64,000 nucleotides of DNA from Candidatus Tumulicola sp. (GTDB taxonomy: Bacteria > Vulcanimicrobiota > Vulcanimicrobiia > Eremiobacterales > Eremiobacteraceae): NCBI GenBank assembly GCA_035601835.1, contig DATNNM010000011.1:372001-436000 (forward strand). The letters run 5' to 3'. The notes under the pieces are model-generated. The model saw only the letters and a list, made by a program, of their open reading frames with translations. It did not search any database and was not told where the DNA came from. Both the position numbers and the translations under genes were made by a program. Within the stretch, counting starts at the first letter, position 1; every line of letters starts with the position of its first letter. Below, piece after piece: positions 16,647-25,141 of the stretch.

Positions 16647-18479
16647 TTAGACGGGCTGGCGGGCGGCCGCTCTGAGGCGCGCCGTTTCCACCGCGATGCC
16701 GGCGAGCTGCGCGAACACCTCGATCGTGCGCACCGTTTCTTCACCGGGCACGCGCCCATCTTTCGGGTCGTCCGGCGAGAGCAAGCCGATCGTGCGCCCC
16801 GATGAATTGAAGATCGGGAAGATGAGCATGTCATCTTCGTGCCAAGCGCCGGCCGCGGTTCGGGGCAATGACGCGCGATCGGGATGGCGGGTCACGCCGC
16901 CCGTGATGCCGAGCTCCTTCGGCGCATAGTAGAAGGTGTCACGCACGCGCGTGCGCTCGTTCATGCTGTCCTCGACCTCGCGGGGCTGGATCTCCTCGCC
17001 GACGACGTTGGTCGAGTAGCCGACCGCTGCGCGGCGCACGAACTTGTGGCTCATCGGGTCGCGCAGCAAAATGGTTCCGCCGGAAAACCCGAACATGTCG
17101 AGCGTCAGTCTGAGGATGCGTTTGAGCAGCGTGTCGAGGTCGTGCTCGCTGAAAATGGCAGTAGAGACGTCGAGGATGCGCTCGAGGCGGTGGGCGTAAG
17201 CGCGCCGTTGCTCCGCGATCGCCTGGGCGTCGGCGTGCATGCGCCGGATCGCCACGTTCTGTTCGCTCAGATCTTCTGCGCGCCGCTGCTCGGCCGATAC
17301 CAAGTGCACGGTCTCGATCGCAGCTGCGGCGAGCCGCACGAACACTGCGCTGGCGTCAAGCGTCTGCTGCGACGGCACGCGCCCGTCGGCCGGCGAGTCC
17401 GCCGCCAGCACGCCGATGATCTCGCCGCTGGAAGACTGCAGCGTGAAGAGCAGCAAGTCGGCCTCGTGCCAGCGGCCGGTCTCGCGGCGCGCTTCGTAGA
17501 GCGCTTCGGGATTGCGGCAGAACTCCGGGTCGGTGTGCCACGTCTGCCGCTCGACCGGCGCATAGTAGACGTCCGGGCGGATCGCAAAGCGCCGGTCGAT
17601 GCGCAGACCCATCTGCGCAAAAGAGACTTGGCGTCCGTGCAGCCGCTCGGCGATCTGCGGCGGATAGCCGATCGTCGCCGTGCAGACGTATGTTTCGGTG
17701 TCGCGTTGCGCCACGTACACCGCGCCGCACTCGAAGCGGAAGACTTGTAGCGTCGATTCCAAGATGCGCGCGAGCAGCGAGGGCAGGTTGCGCTCGCGCA
17801 GCAGCACGACCGCCAGATCCATGACCTGTTGCAACATGCGCGCTTGCGCCTGAGCCGCCTCGCTCATCGCCGCGTACTCCTCCAGATTGAGGTCGTGCGC
17901 CGCGCGTTGTTCCGCGATCGCGTCGCGCTGGAGCCGCGCGGCTTGCAGAATGACGCCGAGCGTCAAGACCACGATCCACGCCACGCTGAGCTGGACCAGC
18001 AGCGACGCCCAGTGCCCGGTTTCAGGCAGGTTGGGCACCACGCGCATGACGGTCAACAGCACCGTGGTAAGGGACGCCATGAAAATGGCGCCGCTGACGC
18101 GTGCGCGGGCCGCGGCGATCACGATGAAGACCAAGAAACCTCCCCACACATCGGGCAGCGTCGCCATGTACAGCACGATGATGCCCGATGCGATGAGGAA
18201 GTCCAGCGCGAGGAGTGACCTACCGGTCCAAATTACGACGGCGTCGCTCGTCGCCCGCCGCACGATGGCTGCGGCGACGAGGCCTGCGGCGAACCACGCC
18301 ACAACGCCGACAAGCTGCAGCCAGCGGCCTTGAGGCAGCGGCAAGAGCAAGAACACGGTGGCGCCGATGAGGATGCCGACGAAGCGCGCTTTGAGCAAAC
18401 TGCTTTCGAACCAGCGCATTTCGTCGAGCGCCGAATTAAAGCTGGAGATGGAAGGTTTCGGGGCGAGCGCTTCGTTCAT
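16647..18479 (-). CDS. Membrane sensor with two GAF domains and no output domain
   Basis: A 610-residue protein. Residues about 25-190 hold five or six membrane segments (FVGILIGATVFLLLPL; LVGVVAWFAAGLVAAAIV; LLALDFLIASGIIVLYMA and others). A coiled-coil stretch (about 190-225) leads to GAF 1 (about 225-395), a second helical linker, and GAF 2 (about 435-600). The GAFs share a distinctive motif: YYAP, W-H-x-x-D-x-L-x-F, IIGVLAADSPADGRVP or TIGLLSPDDPKDGRVP, then A-x-A-x-E-T. No HisKA, GGDEF, EAL or cyclase domain follows. The start overlaps the stop of the cyclase gene (TGATG), so the two are made together and may form one sensory unit. Confidence 0.85.
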   Translation of the reverse strand: MNEALAPKPSISSFNSALDEMRWFESSLLKARFVGILIGATVFLLLPLPQGRWLQLVGVVAWFAAGLVAAAIVRRATSDAVVIWTGRSLLALDFLIASGIIVLYMATLPDVWGGFLVFIVIAAARARVSGAIFMASLTTVLLTVMRVVPNLPETGHWASLLVQLSVAWIVVLTLGVILQAARLQRDAIAEQRAAHDLNLEEYAAMSEAAQAQARMLQQVMDLAVVLLRERNLPSLLARILESTLQVFRFECGAVYVAQRDTETYVCTATIGYPPQIAERLHGRQVSFAQMGLRIDRRFAIRPDVYYAPVERQTWHTDPEFCRNPEALYEARRETGRWHEADLLLFTLQSSSGEIIGVLAADSPADGRVPSQQTLDASAVFVRLAAAAIETVHLVSAEQRRAEDLSEQNVAIRRMHADAQAIAEQRRAYAHRLERILDVSTAIFSEHDLDTLLKRILRLTLDMFGFSGGTILLRDPMSHKFVRRAAVGYSTNVVGEEIQPREVEDSMNERTRVRDTFYYAPKELGITGGVTRHPDRASLPRTAAGAWHEDDMLIFPIFNSSGRTIGLLSPDDPKDGRVPGEETVRTIEVFAQLAGIAVETARLRAAARQPV

Positions 18480-20281
18480 CAGCCGTGCAGGACGTATACC
18501 GGAGTTGGCCCGACCTTGCCTTTGATGCGGGCTTGACGACGCGTTGCCGTCACCTGCCCTTGCACCTTTTCGTAGGTCGCGGCATCGGCGAGGATCTGGC
18601 TAGGTTCCGCGATGGCTTGCAGCCGAAACGCCAGGTTGACCGCGTTGCCGACGACGGTGTACTCGAGGCGCTGTTCGGAGCCGATGTTGCCGGCCACGAC
18701 GTCGCCGGTGGCCAGACCGATGCTGACGGCGAGCGGCCAGTTGGCGCCGCGCGCGGCGTTGAGGCGCTCGATTTGCTGCATGATCTGGCGAGCCGCCGTG
18801 ACCGCGCGTTGGGCGTCGTCGGCCGCAGGCCTCGGCGCCCCGAAGACCGCCATCAGGCCGTCACCGTAATACTTGTCGAGCAGGCCCAGGTTCGCAAAGA
18901 CGACGTTCGCGGTCGCCGCGAGGTAGCGGTTGAGGATTTCGACCACCTCCTCAGGCATCAGCCGTTCGGAAAGTTCGGTGAAACCGCGGATGTCGGCGAA
19001 AAGCATCGTACAGATCAGGCGCGTGCCGCCGAGCGGCACGGCATCGGGGTCCATCATCAGACTGTTGACGACGTGCGGCGCCAAGTAGCGCTCGAAGGAG
19101 CGCGCGATGCGCTCGCTCTTCTCGAGTTGGGCGCGATTGGCGGATTCAAGCGCGCGACTCGCGGTGAGGTCGTTGAACACGATCGCAGTGCCGCTCGTGC
19201 CGGCCTGCGAGCGGATGCTGAAGAAGGTCAACTGGAGCACGATCGGGCCGCGCTCGGCATGCGACCCGGTGAGCTCGACTCTGGTCCGCGCGTCAGTGGT
19301 CGACCGGAATTGTTCCAGCAACGTGGTGAATCCGGGCAGCCACGTGTTGAGCGCCCGCGCATGCCGGCCCTCAACGCTTGATGCCGACAGGCCGAACGTC
19401 ATCTCTGCGCCACGGTTGAATCGACGCACCACGTCCTGCTTGTCAAGCACCACGACGCCCGACGCGATCGACTCGAGGATCTCGTCGTTCTGCGACTTGA
19501 GCGCGAAGAGCTCGTCCAAACCATGCGACAGGTCTTCAAACGAGCGCGCGTTCTCGATGGTGATCGCGGCTTGTTCGGCGATGGCCCCAAGCAGTTCGGG
19601 ATCGTGATTGAGCGGATTGTCGGCGCCGATGCGCGAGTCGACGTAGATCGCCCCGAGCACGATGTTCCCGTTATTGATGGGCACGCACACGATCGAGCGG
19701 ATATGCAGGGAGCGGACACTGGGCGCGTCGCGCACGACCGGATCGTTCTGCGCATCGGTCGTCACGATCGGGATGCCGTCGTGGCACACGTGCTCGATGA
19801 TCCAGCGGCTCACCGCGAATTCCGGCCTCGTCATGATGTGCGGATCGAGGTTCGTGCCTGCGCTGAGCTCTGGTCGCTCAGGCCGTCCTTCGGGGCGCTG
19901 GTCCGGACGTGAGGGGAGCAGGACGATAGCGCGTTCCGCGCCCGTCGCTTCAACCGCGAGATCGCTGATCAACTGCACCAGTACCGGCAGGTCGCGCACG
20001 GCATTGAGGGTCTTGCCGATGCGCGCCAACACGTCTGCGCGCCGCTGCTGGTGCTCGAGTTCGTCCTGCAGCCGTTGCGCGCGGGTCGAGGCTACACTGG
20101 CTTCCAATTCGCGGGCGTGCACCTCGCGGCGGGCGCGCGCGAGCAGGTCGAGCAGCTTCGTGGCGGTCGACGAGGTGCGCGTCGAAGGAGCCGGTTCGGT
20201 GAGGCTGCGCGTCTCGTCCAACGCCTCATCGAGCCGGGCCGCGATCTTCTCCCAGGGATTCTCGCGCCGGTCGTGTTCCAT
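18479..20281 (-). CDS. Class III adenylate/guanylate cyclase with GAF and PAS domains
   Basis: A 600-residue soluble protein. A helical N-terminus (about 1-80) precedes a GAF domain (about 80-245), a PAS domain (about 258-370) and the catalytic domain (about 390-585). Catalytic features: metal Asp in MLFADIRGFTELSERL and in YYGDGLMAVFG, Lys in LDKYYGDG (a purine-specificity position, suggesting ATP), and the transition-state segment VVGNAVNLAFRLQ with its Asn and Arg. The core residues are present, so activity is likely; it would act as a homodimer. There is no membrane segment, and the downstream GAF membrane protein may supply one. The start has no clear RBS. Confidence 0.88.
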   Translation of the reverse strand: MEHDRRENPWEKIAARLDEALDETRSLTEPAPSTRTSSTATKLLDLLARARREVHARELEASVASTRAQRLQDELEHQQRRADVLARIGKTLNAVRDLPVLVQLISDLAVEATGAERAIVLLPSRPDQRPEGRPERPELSAGTNLDPHIMTRPEFAVSRWIIEHVCHDGIPIVTTDAQNDPVVRDAPSVRSLHIRSIVCVPINNGNIVLGAIYVDSRIGADNPLNHDPELLGAIAEQAAITIENARSFEDLSHGLDELFALKSQNDEILESIASGVVVLDKQDVVRRFNRGAEMTFGLSASSVEGRHARALNTWLPGFTTLLEQFRSTTDARTRVELTGSHAERGPIVLQLTFFSIRSQAGTSGTAIVFNDLTASRALESANRAQLEKSERIARSFERYLAPHVVNSLMMDPDAVPLGGTRLICTMLFADIRGFTELSERLMPEEVVEILNRYLAATANVVFANLGLLDKYYGDGLMAVFGAPRPAADDAQRAVTAARQIMQQIERLNAARGANWPLAVSIGLATGDVVAGNIGSEQRLEYTVVGNAVNLAFRLQAIAEPSQILADAATYEKVQGQVTATRRQARIKGKVGPTPVYVLHG

Positions 20282-20318
20282 CTATATGGGATAATCGGCA
20301 TTTCCGGGTGTGGGGACC

Positions 20319-20801
20319 CTAGTAAAGGGTCGGGTAACTGACCCCGAATTGCTCGGCATCGAACATGAGGGCGGCACGCAAGACCCCCGCCGGCACCTCA
20401 AAAGCAAGCGAGCCGACTTCGCCTTGACCCGGCCCCAGGGACCCCTCGGAGAGCGAGAACGGCAGCGACTTGGTCCGCGCGCTGACGTCGAAGCGGTCGC
20501 CCTGGTCGGTGACGAGCGAGAACCTGCGGTAGAGAACGTCCAGCGGGACCGTTCGGCTGGCGTTGCGCACGCGCAGCATATTGATGATGACGAATTTCGT
20601 CTTGCCCCCTGGAACGGGTTCGACGCTCGTGGTGGTCGAGCTGAATCCGCTGGGGAGCGCGACCTGGACCGGGGTGGAGGCGTCAACGCCGTCGGCGCTC
20701 GACGCCGGCACGGCGCCGACGGCGATGGCCAGCGCGATCAGCGCAGGCGTCGCGAAGCGGAAGAAGTTCGATCGATGCACGGTTCTGAAGAAGTTGGTCA
20801 T
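20319..20801 (-). CDS. Secreted hypothetical protein, beta-rich (DUF4352-like)
   Basis: A 160-residue protein with an N-terminal signal or anchor (about residues 15-35, FATPALIALAIAVGAVPASSA). The mature part is beta-rich: VIINMLRVRNASRTVPLDVLYRRFSLVTDQGDRFDVS, then GPGQGEVGSLAFEVPAGV. This resembles the immunoglobulin-like DUF4352 fold (conserved N-x-S/T-x-x-P strand and G-E/G-x-x-x-F-x-V-P motif). It is divergent from flgB, with 45 bp between starts, and upstream of the cyclase gene on the same strand, but no function follows from this. Confidence 0.65.
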   Translation of the reverse strand: MTNFFRTVHRSNFFRFATPALIALAIAVGAVPASSADGVDASTPVQVALPSGFSSTTTSVEPVPGGKTKFVIINMLRVRNASRTVPLDVLYRRFSLVTDQGDRFDVSARTKSLPFSLSEGSLGPGQGEVGSLAFEVPAGVLRAALMFDAEQFGVSYPTLY

Positions 20802-20846
20802 CCAGCGTTCAAAATCCGCTCATGCGCGGCGCGTACCTTAAGCCGC

Positions 20847-21173
20847 ATGAGCACGTCGGCGATCTCGCTGGTCGAACAAGGTATGCGTTTCGCGCAAGCG
20901 CGCGCCGGCTTGCTCGCGGCGGACGTCGCAAACTCGGCCACGCCGGGGTTCGTGCCGCGCGATCTGACGCCGGCAATCGAACCGGGTCTTGAGTCCGGGG
21001 GCTTGCGTTTTGCCGCCGTGACGCAAGAACTGGCTTCGGGCGGACCGGCTGCCGGCCTCGAATACGCGATGGCCGCGACCGCGAAAAATTCCGTGACCTA
21101 TCGCGCGCTTGCGGATCAAGAACGCGCGATGCTGCGAGAATTGCGCACCGTCGCCGAAGAGTCGCGCCGATGA
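20847..21173 (+). CDS. flgB: Flagellar basal-body rod protein FlgB (short)
   Basis: A 108-residue proximal-rod protein. The N-terminal helix SLVEQGMRFAQARAGLLAADVANSATPGFVPRDL carries the rod-family A-x-N-x-A-N-x-x-T-P-G motif, and the C-terminal helix (NSVTYRALADQERAMLRELRTVA) is the matching coiled-coil partner. Typical FlgB is about 130 residues, so the middle is trimmed. ATG 20847 is chosen by homology; the frame stays open upstream. The stop overlaps the flgC start (ATGA). It is the first gene of the export/basal-body operon. Confidence 0.88.
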   Translation: MSTSAISLVEQGMRFAQARAGLLAADVANSATPGFVPRDLTPAIEPGLESGGLRFAAVTQELASGGPAAGLEYAMAATAKNSVTYRALADQERAMLRELRTVAEESRR

Positions 21174-21565
21174 TCGGACCGGAGTCCGCATTCGACATCG
21201 CGGCAAGCGGCATGGCCGCGCAGCGCATGCAAATGGATTTGATCGCCGACAATCTTGCCAACGCGAACACCGCGCGCATCGGAGCGCCGTTCCACGCGCG
21301 CGCGGCCGTGTTCGAGACCGCCTCGCCGTTCGCACAAGCCCTCGACTCCGCATCGCTTGACGCATTTGCGGTTTCGCTCGACGACGAGCCGCAAGTCGCG
21401 GGCGTGCGACTCGCCGGCCTCGTCGATGCCAGCGAGCAGGCGGTCGATCCGGTATCGCAGATGGTTGGGCTCGTCGCATCGGGGCGCGCATACGACGCGG
21501 ACATCGCCGTGCTGCAAGCCGCCAAACAAATGGAGATCGAGGCGGTCGACATCGAGAGGGCGTGA
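21170..21565 (+). CDS. flgC: Flagellar basal-body rod protein FlgC
   Basis: A 131-residue rod protein. The N-terminal motif is FDIAASGMAAQRMQMDLIADNLANANTARI (family: S-G-M-x-A-x-R-x-x-x-x-x-x-A-x-N-L-A-N), and the C-terminus has the usual DPVSQMVGLVASGRAYDADIAVLQAAKQM. Length is near normal (about 135-150). Coupled to flgB by ATGA, and 6 bp from fliE. Confidence 0.9.
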   Translation: MIGPESAFDIAASGMAAQRMQMDLIADNLANANTARIGAPFHARAAVFETASPFAQALDSASLDAFAVSLDDEPQVAGVRLAGLVDASEQAVDPVSQMVGLVASGRAYDADIAVLQAAKQMEIEAVDIERA

Positions 21566-21571
21566 GGCTGG

Positions 21572-21853
21572 ATGCTGACTTCGGGTATCGCACCGGATGC
21601 GATGTTCCAAGCGAGCGCTGGGGGGTTCCCGGAAGGGCGTAGCGGCGCGCAAAGTTTCGCCGCTGCGCTGGACGCGGTTGCCGGAGCGCTCGACGCGGCC
21701 GATGCGCAGGCCGGCGCGGTGGCGCTCGGTCGCGGCAGCGTCGCCGATGCCTCCGTCGCGCGTGCGAAGGCTGACGTGTTGCTCGAAATAGCGGCCGTGA
21801 CTGCATCGCGCGTGAGCGCGGCCGTCACAACGCTGCTGCAAACCCAGGTGTAG
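21572..21853 (+). CDS. fliE: Flagellar hook-basal body protein FliE
   Basis: A 93-residue adapter between the MS ring and the rod. The central and C-terminal part (SFAAALDAVAGALDAADAQAGAVALG, then ARAKADVLLEIAAVTASRVSAAVTTLLQTQV) follows the FliE pattern of an amphipathic helix and a final A-x-x-x-R-x-x-x-A-Y-x-x-x-x-x-M-x-V-type helix, though the terminal consensus is diverged. Size and place between flgC and fliF support the call. Confidence 0.85.
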   Translation: MLTSGIAPDAMFQASAGGFPEGRSGAQSFAAALDAVAGALDAADAQAGAVALGRGSVADASVARAKADVLLEIAAVTASRVSAAVTTLLQTQV

Positions 21854-21857
21854 AGCG

Positions 21858-23285
21858 ATGCTGGCGCGCCTGCCGCCGTCGTTGCCGCGCGTGCTGGAAC
21901 GATGCGTGGTATGGGTCCGACGGCGCAAGACTCCGGTCGGTGCTGGAGTCGTGGCCGCCGCGGCGTGTGCCGCCGCCATCATCGCGATAGCGCGCGGCAC
22001 GGCATTCGTGCCGCTCTTCGACGCGCCGCTGCACGCAACGCAGGCAGGTGAGGTCGCCCAGGCGCTGACGCTGTGGAACGAACCGTTTCAAACGGGTTCG
22101 CAGGGGACGCAAGTGTACGTGGCCGCGGGTCGGCGCAAGGATGTTCTCTTGAAGCTCGTCATGGCCGGTTTGCCCCACCGCTACGTGCCCACTACGGCCG
22201 ACGTTCTCCAGACCCCGGACGGGCCGCTCACTCCGCAAACGGTTGTAGACGATCGCCGCCGCTCGGGCATCGAGGGCGACTTGGTTGAAAGCTTGCGTCG
22301 CGTTGACGGAGTCGCGGACGCATCCGTCGTCATCGCGCCGGCGGCGGGCGATTTGTTCGCGGATCAAGCGCAGCGGACGCCGCCGAGCGCGAGCGTTCAG
22401 TTGATCGTTCAGCCGGGCGCGAACTTGTCCGCGAGTACCGTAGCCGGCGTCCGGCGCTTTGTCGCCGCGGCGTACCCCGGTCTCACGGAGGAGCGCGTCA
22501 CCGTGGTGGATGGCGCCGGCGCGGTGCTGAACGTCGTGGCAGATCGCTCCGCGTCAAAAGAGTTGCGCGTGCAAGGCGCGGTTCAAAGCGCGCTCGATGC
22601 CGTGCTCGGTTCCGGCGTCGCAGTCGTGCGCGTCAGCGTACGCGCGGCGCCCGGAGAGCACAGCGTGCAGACCACGCGGGTGACACCGCATGGGCTTCTT
22701 GACGCCGATACGGGGCGCGAGCGCGGCACCGAGAACGGTCGCAAGTTGGATAAGGAGCGCACCACTCGGCACTACGCTTACGATACGGTCGTCGAGCGTC
22801 GCACGTCGCCTCCCGATGCCATCGGGACGCTGTCGGTCGCCGTGTTCCTTGACGCCGCTCGTGTCGACTCGGGCAAGACGCAGACGATCGCCGCGCTCGT
22901 GCGAGCGGCCGCTGGAGCAGACCTCCAGGCCGGCGACGACGTGGTCGTGGAATCGGTCCCTTTCGCGCCACATGCTGCGGTGACGCTGACACCGGCGGCG
23001 CCGCGGCCCGTGCTCGTCCGCGCTATCCTGCCCGCGACCGCCGCCGTGGCGTTGACGTTGCTTGGTCTTTTTGCTTGGCCCCACGTCGCCGCTGCACGCC
23101 GCACGCCGCCCGTGGACGGGGAAACGGCGCGTTTGCGGGCCATGCTGGATCGGGAGTCACCGCATGCCGCGGCATACGTCCTGTCAAACGTGCCGCGCAC
23201 GACGCGCGAACGCGTGCTGCAATCGGCGAGCCCTGCGCGGCGCGCGACGATCGAAACGTGGCTGAGACGCGATCGACGTGCGTGA
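21858..23285 (+). CDS. fliF: Flagellar MS-ring protein FliF with FliG-like C-terminal tail
   Basis: A 475-residue inner-membrane ring protein (typical FliF 530-570). TM1 is at about 28-46. Ring-building motifs follow: FVPLFDAPLHATQAGEVAQAL, YVAAGRRKDVLLKLVMAGLPH, RRVDGVADASVVIAPAAGD and ASVQLIVQPGANLS. TM2 is at about 380-400 (ILPATAAVALTLLGLFAWP). Instead of the usual acidic FliG-binding tail, residues about 415-470 read LRAMLDRESPHAAAYVLSNV, then PRTTRERVLQSASPARRATI. This pattern (hP-x-x-x-A-x-x-L-x-x-x-P, then R-x-x-I-x-x-W) resembles the 'EHPQ' armadillo helices of FliG. No separate fliG follows. Its end overlaps fliH by 8 bp. Confidence 0.85.
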   Translation: MLARLPPSLPRVLERCVVWVRRRKTPVGAGVVAAAACAAAIIAIARGTAFVPLFDAPLHATQAGEVAQALTLWNEPFQTGSQGTQVYVAAGRRKDVLLKLVMAGLPHRYVPTTADVLQTPDGPLTPQTVVDDRRRSGIEGDLVESLRRVDGVADASVVIAPAAGDLFADQAQRTPPSASVQLIVQPGANLSASTVAGVRRFVAAAYPGLTEERVTVVDGAGAVLNVVADRSASKELRVQGAVQSALDAVLGSGVAVVRVSVRAAPGEHSVQTTRVTPHGLLDADTGRERGTENGRKLDKERTTRHYAYDTVVERRTSPPDAIGTLSVAVFLDAARVDSGKTQTIAALVRAAAGADLQAGDDVVVESVPFAPHAAVTLTPAAPRPVLVRAILPATAAVALTLLGLFAWPHVAAARRTPPVDGETARLRAMLDRESPHAAAYVLSNVPRTTRERVLQSASPARRATIETWLRRDRRA

Positions 23286-23790
23286 TGCGCGTTTCGAACC
23301 GCTTTGCCCGCGCAAACTCGTCGCCGCACGCATCGAGATCGAGCACGCGCGGGCCGAAACACCGGCTCAGGACGATCCCGGTCCGAACGCTCCAGCGCAG
23401 GCTACGCCAGATCCGCCGCCTGCGGATCCAGACCCGCCGCCGGTTGAGCTCGCCGAACTCGAAGACATCGCAACGCTCCGGCTTGAAGCCGCGCGCTTTG
23501 CGGGTATCGCTTGCGCCCGCGCAATGCGTCGTTCGCTCGCGCACTATCCGCGCCTCATCGATCAATTCGTGGACGATGCTCTGCGAGCGTGCGGCCGCCC
23601 GCGCAGCGCCGTAGTGCGACTCCATCCCAAGGACGCGAAGCACGCATCTGCTCGCCCCGGCGTGGACATCGTCGCGGACGACGCGCTGCAGCCCGGGGCA
23701 TGCGAGGTCGACGTCGCTGAAGGCAAGGTCGGCGCCTCGATCGAGCAACGCGCCGCTTGTCTGGCAATGGCCGCGAGCGAACATGCGTGA
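23278..23790 (+). CDS. fliH: FliH/YscL-family export ATPase regulator
   Basis: A 170-residue protein. Residues 25-65 form a Pro/Asp-rich stretch, followed by a helical segment (LEDIATLRLEAARFAGIACARAMRRSL) and a C-terminal domain with VVRLHPKDAKH and ADDALQPGACEVDVAEGKVGASIEQR. The last motif is typical of FliH/SctL: 'D-x-x-L-x-x-G-x-C-x-V-x-x-x-x-G-x-V-D-x-x-l-x-x-Q'. FliH binds FliI and tethers it to the export gate. It starts with GTG 23278 inside the end of fliF and overlaps fliI. Confidence 0.8.
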   Translation: MRDARFEPLCPRKLVAARIEIEHARAETPAQDDPGPNAPAQATPDPPPADPDPPPVELAELEDIATLRLEAARFAGIACARAMRRSLAHYPRLIDQFVDDALRACGRPRSAVVRLHPKDAKHASARPGVDIVADDALQPGACEVDVAEGKVGASIEQRAACLAMAASEHA

Positions 23791-25105
23791 CGTACCGCTG
23801 CGCTTCGACGCGGCGGACGGTTGGGTACGCACCGGCGTCGTCGAGTCGGTGGCGGCAGATCATCTCGTTGTGCGCGTGCCGGCGCTCCAGCCGGGCACGA
23901 TAGTTCTCGTCGCCCGCGACGCCGGCCGGCCGCTGCTCGCGCGCGTGCATTCTATCGACATGCGCGGCGCCCACTGCACGCCGCTCGAACGCGCCGACAG
24001 AGTCAGCGCGGGCGCCCGCGCGACCTCGCAGCTTGCAAGACTCGGCGCGTACGTCGGACCGTCGCTTCTCGGCCGCGCCGCCGACGCGTGGGGTCGCAGC
24101 AACGCGCCGGGGACCAAACTCGTCGCCTCGATCGAGCCGCCGCCGCTGCCGCTGCATGAGCGCGCTCCCATCAAGGCCATGCTGCGAACCGGGATAGCGG
24201 CTATGGACGCGTTCGCGCCGCTGGGCTACGGCCAGCGCATCGCGCTCACCGCGGGCGCAGGCGTCGGCAAGACGAGCTTGCTGCGCCGGATCGTGGAGCG
24301 CGCGGAGGTGGACGCTCGCGTCGTGGCGCTCGTAGGGGAACGCGCTCGCGAAGCCGCGGAGACGATCGGACGCCTCGAGCGCTCCAGCCGGTGGTCCACG
24401 ACCAGCATCTACAGCGCGACCTCCGACTCGGGCCCGATGGAGCGTTATGGCGCAGCGCAAAGCGCAGCTGCGCAAGCCGAGTGGCTGTGCGCGCGGGGTC
24501 GTCGCGTGCTGCTCGTGTTGGATTCGCTGACGCGCGTCGCATCCGCGTGGCGCGAGATGGCGCTGGCCGCCGGCGAGCCGCCCGCGCAACGCGGCCACCC
24601 TCCGTCGCTCGTCGGCGCGCTGGCGCGGCTCGTCGAAAGAGCGGGTGCGCGCGCTTCGGGCGGTTCCATCACCGCGGTCTTCTCCGTGCTCGTCGAAGCG
24701 GACGACCCATTCGAACCCGTCACGGACACGCTGCGCGCGTTGCTGGACGGACACGTCGCGCTCTCCCGAAAATTGGCGGATGCCGGACTCTTTCCGGCGA
24801 TCGATGTGCTGCGCAGCATCAGTCGCTCGATGCCCGACATCGCGACGCCGGCGCATCAACAGGCCGCGACGGTCGTGCGCCACGCGCTGGCCGCTCTGGA
24901 ACAAGCGGAAGATCTCTTCGCGATCGGGGCGTTTCGTCCAGGTGCGGATCCTTGGCTGGACGCGTGCGTTGCGGCGCGCCCCGACATCGAAAGGCTGATC
25001 TTCGACGGCGCAGGCACCGAGAGCTCACCCGACCCGGTCGCCGAGCTTGCGGATATCGCCGGCCGCCTCCAGGCCGCCACTGGACCATCGCGCACTGCTG
25101 CGTGA
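23783..25105 (+). CDS. fliI: Flagellar/type III export ATPase FliI
   Basis: A 440-residue F1-beta-like ATPase of the export apparatus. The N-terminal beta domain (about 1-85) is followed by the core: P-loop TAGAGVGKTSLLRR (about 157-170), VALVGERAREAAE, SDSGPMERYGAAQSAAAQAEW, Walker B VLLVLDSLTRVASAWREM and the export-ATPase motif GEPPAQRGHPPSLVGALARLVER. The C-terminal part has FDGHVALSRKLADAG-type sequence (DGHVALSRKLADAGLFPAID). All catalytic parts are present and length is normal. It overlaps fliH by 8 bp; no fliJ follows. Confidence 0.93.
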   Translation: MRDVPLRFDAADGWVRTGVVESVAADHLVVRVPALQPGTIVLVARDAGRPLLARVHSIDMRGAHCTPLERADRVSAGARATSQLARLGAYVGPSLLGRAADAWGRSNAPGTKLVASIEPPPLPLHERAPIKAMLRTGIAAMDAFAPLGYGQRIALTAGAGVGKTSLLRRIVERAEVDARVVALVGERAREAAETIGRLERSSRWSTTSIYSATSDSGPMERYGAAQSAAAQAEWLCARGRRVLLVLDSLTRVASAWREMALAAGEPPAQRGHPPSLVGALARLVERAGARASGGSITAVFSVLVEADDPFEPVTDTLRALLDGHVALSRKLADAGLFPAIDVLRSISRSMPDIATPAHQQAATVVRHALAALEQAEDLFAIGAFRPGADPWLDACVAARPDIERLIFDGAGTESSPDPVAELADIAGRLQAATGPSRTAA

Positions 25106-25141
25106 TATAAAGGCGAACAACGCCGCTTCTAGGAGACGCAT

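Noticed and set aside
20282-20318. Promoter of the cyclase gene
   Set aside because: The TATAT/GATTAT bits before the start are suggestive but no paired -35/-10 at good spacing could be supported.
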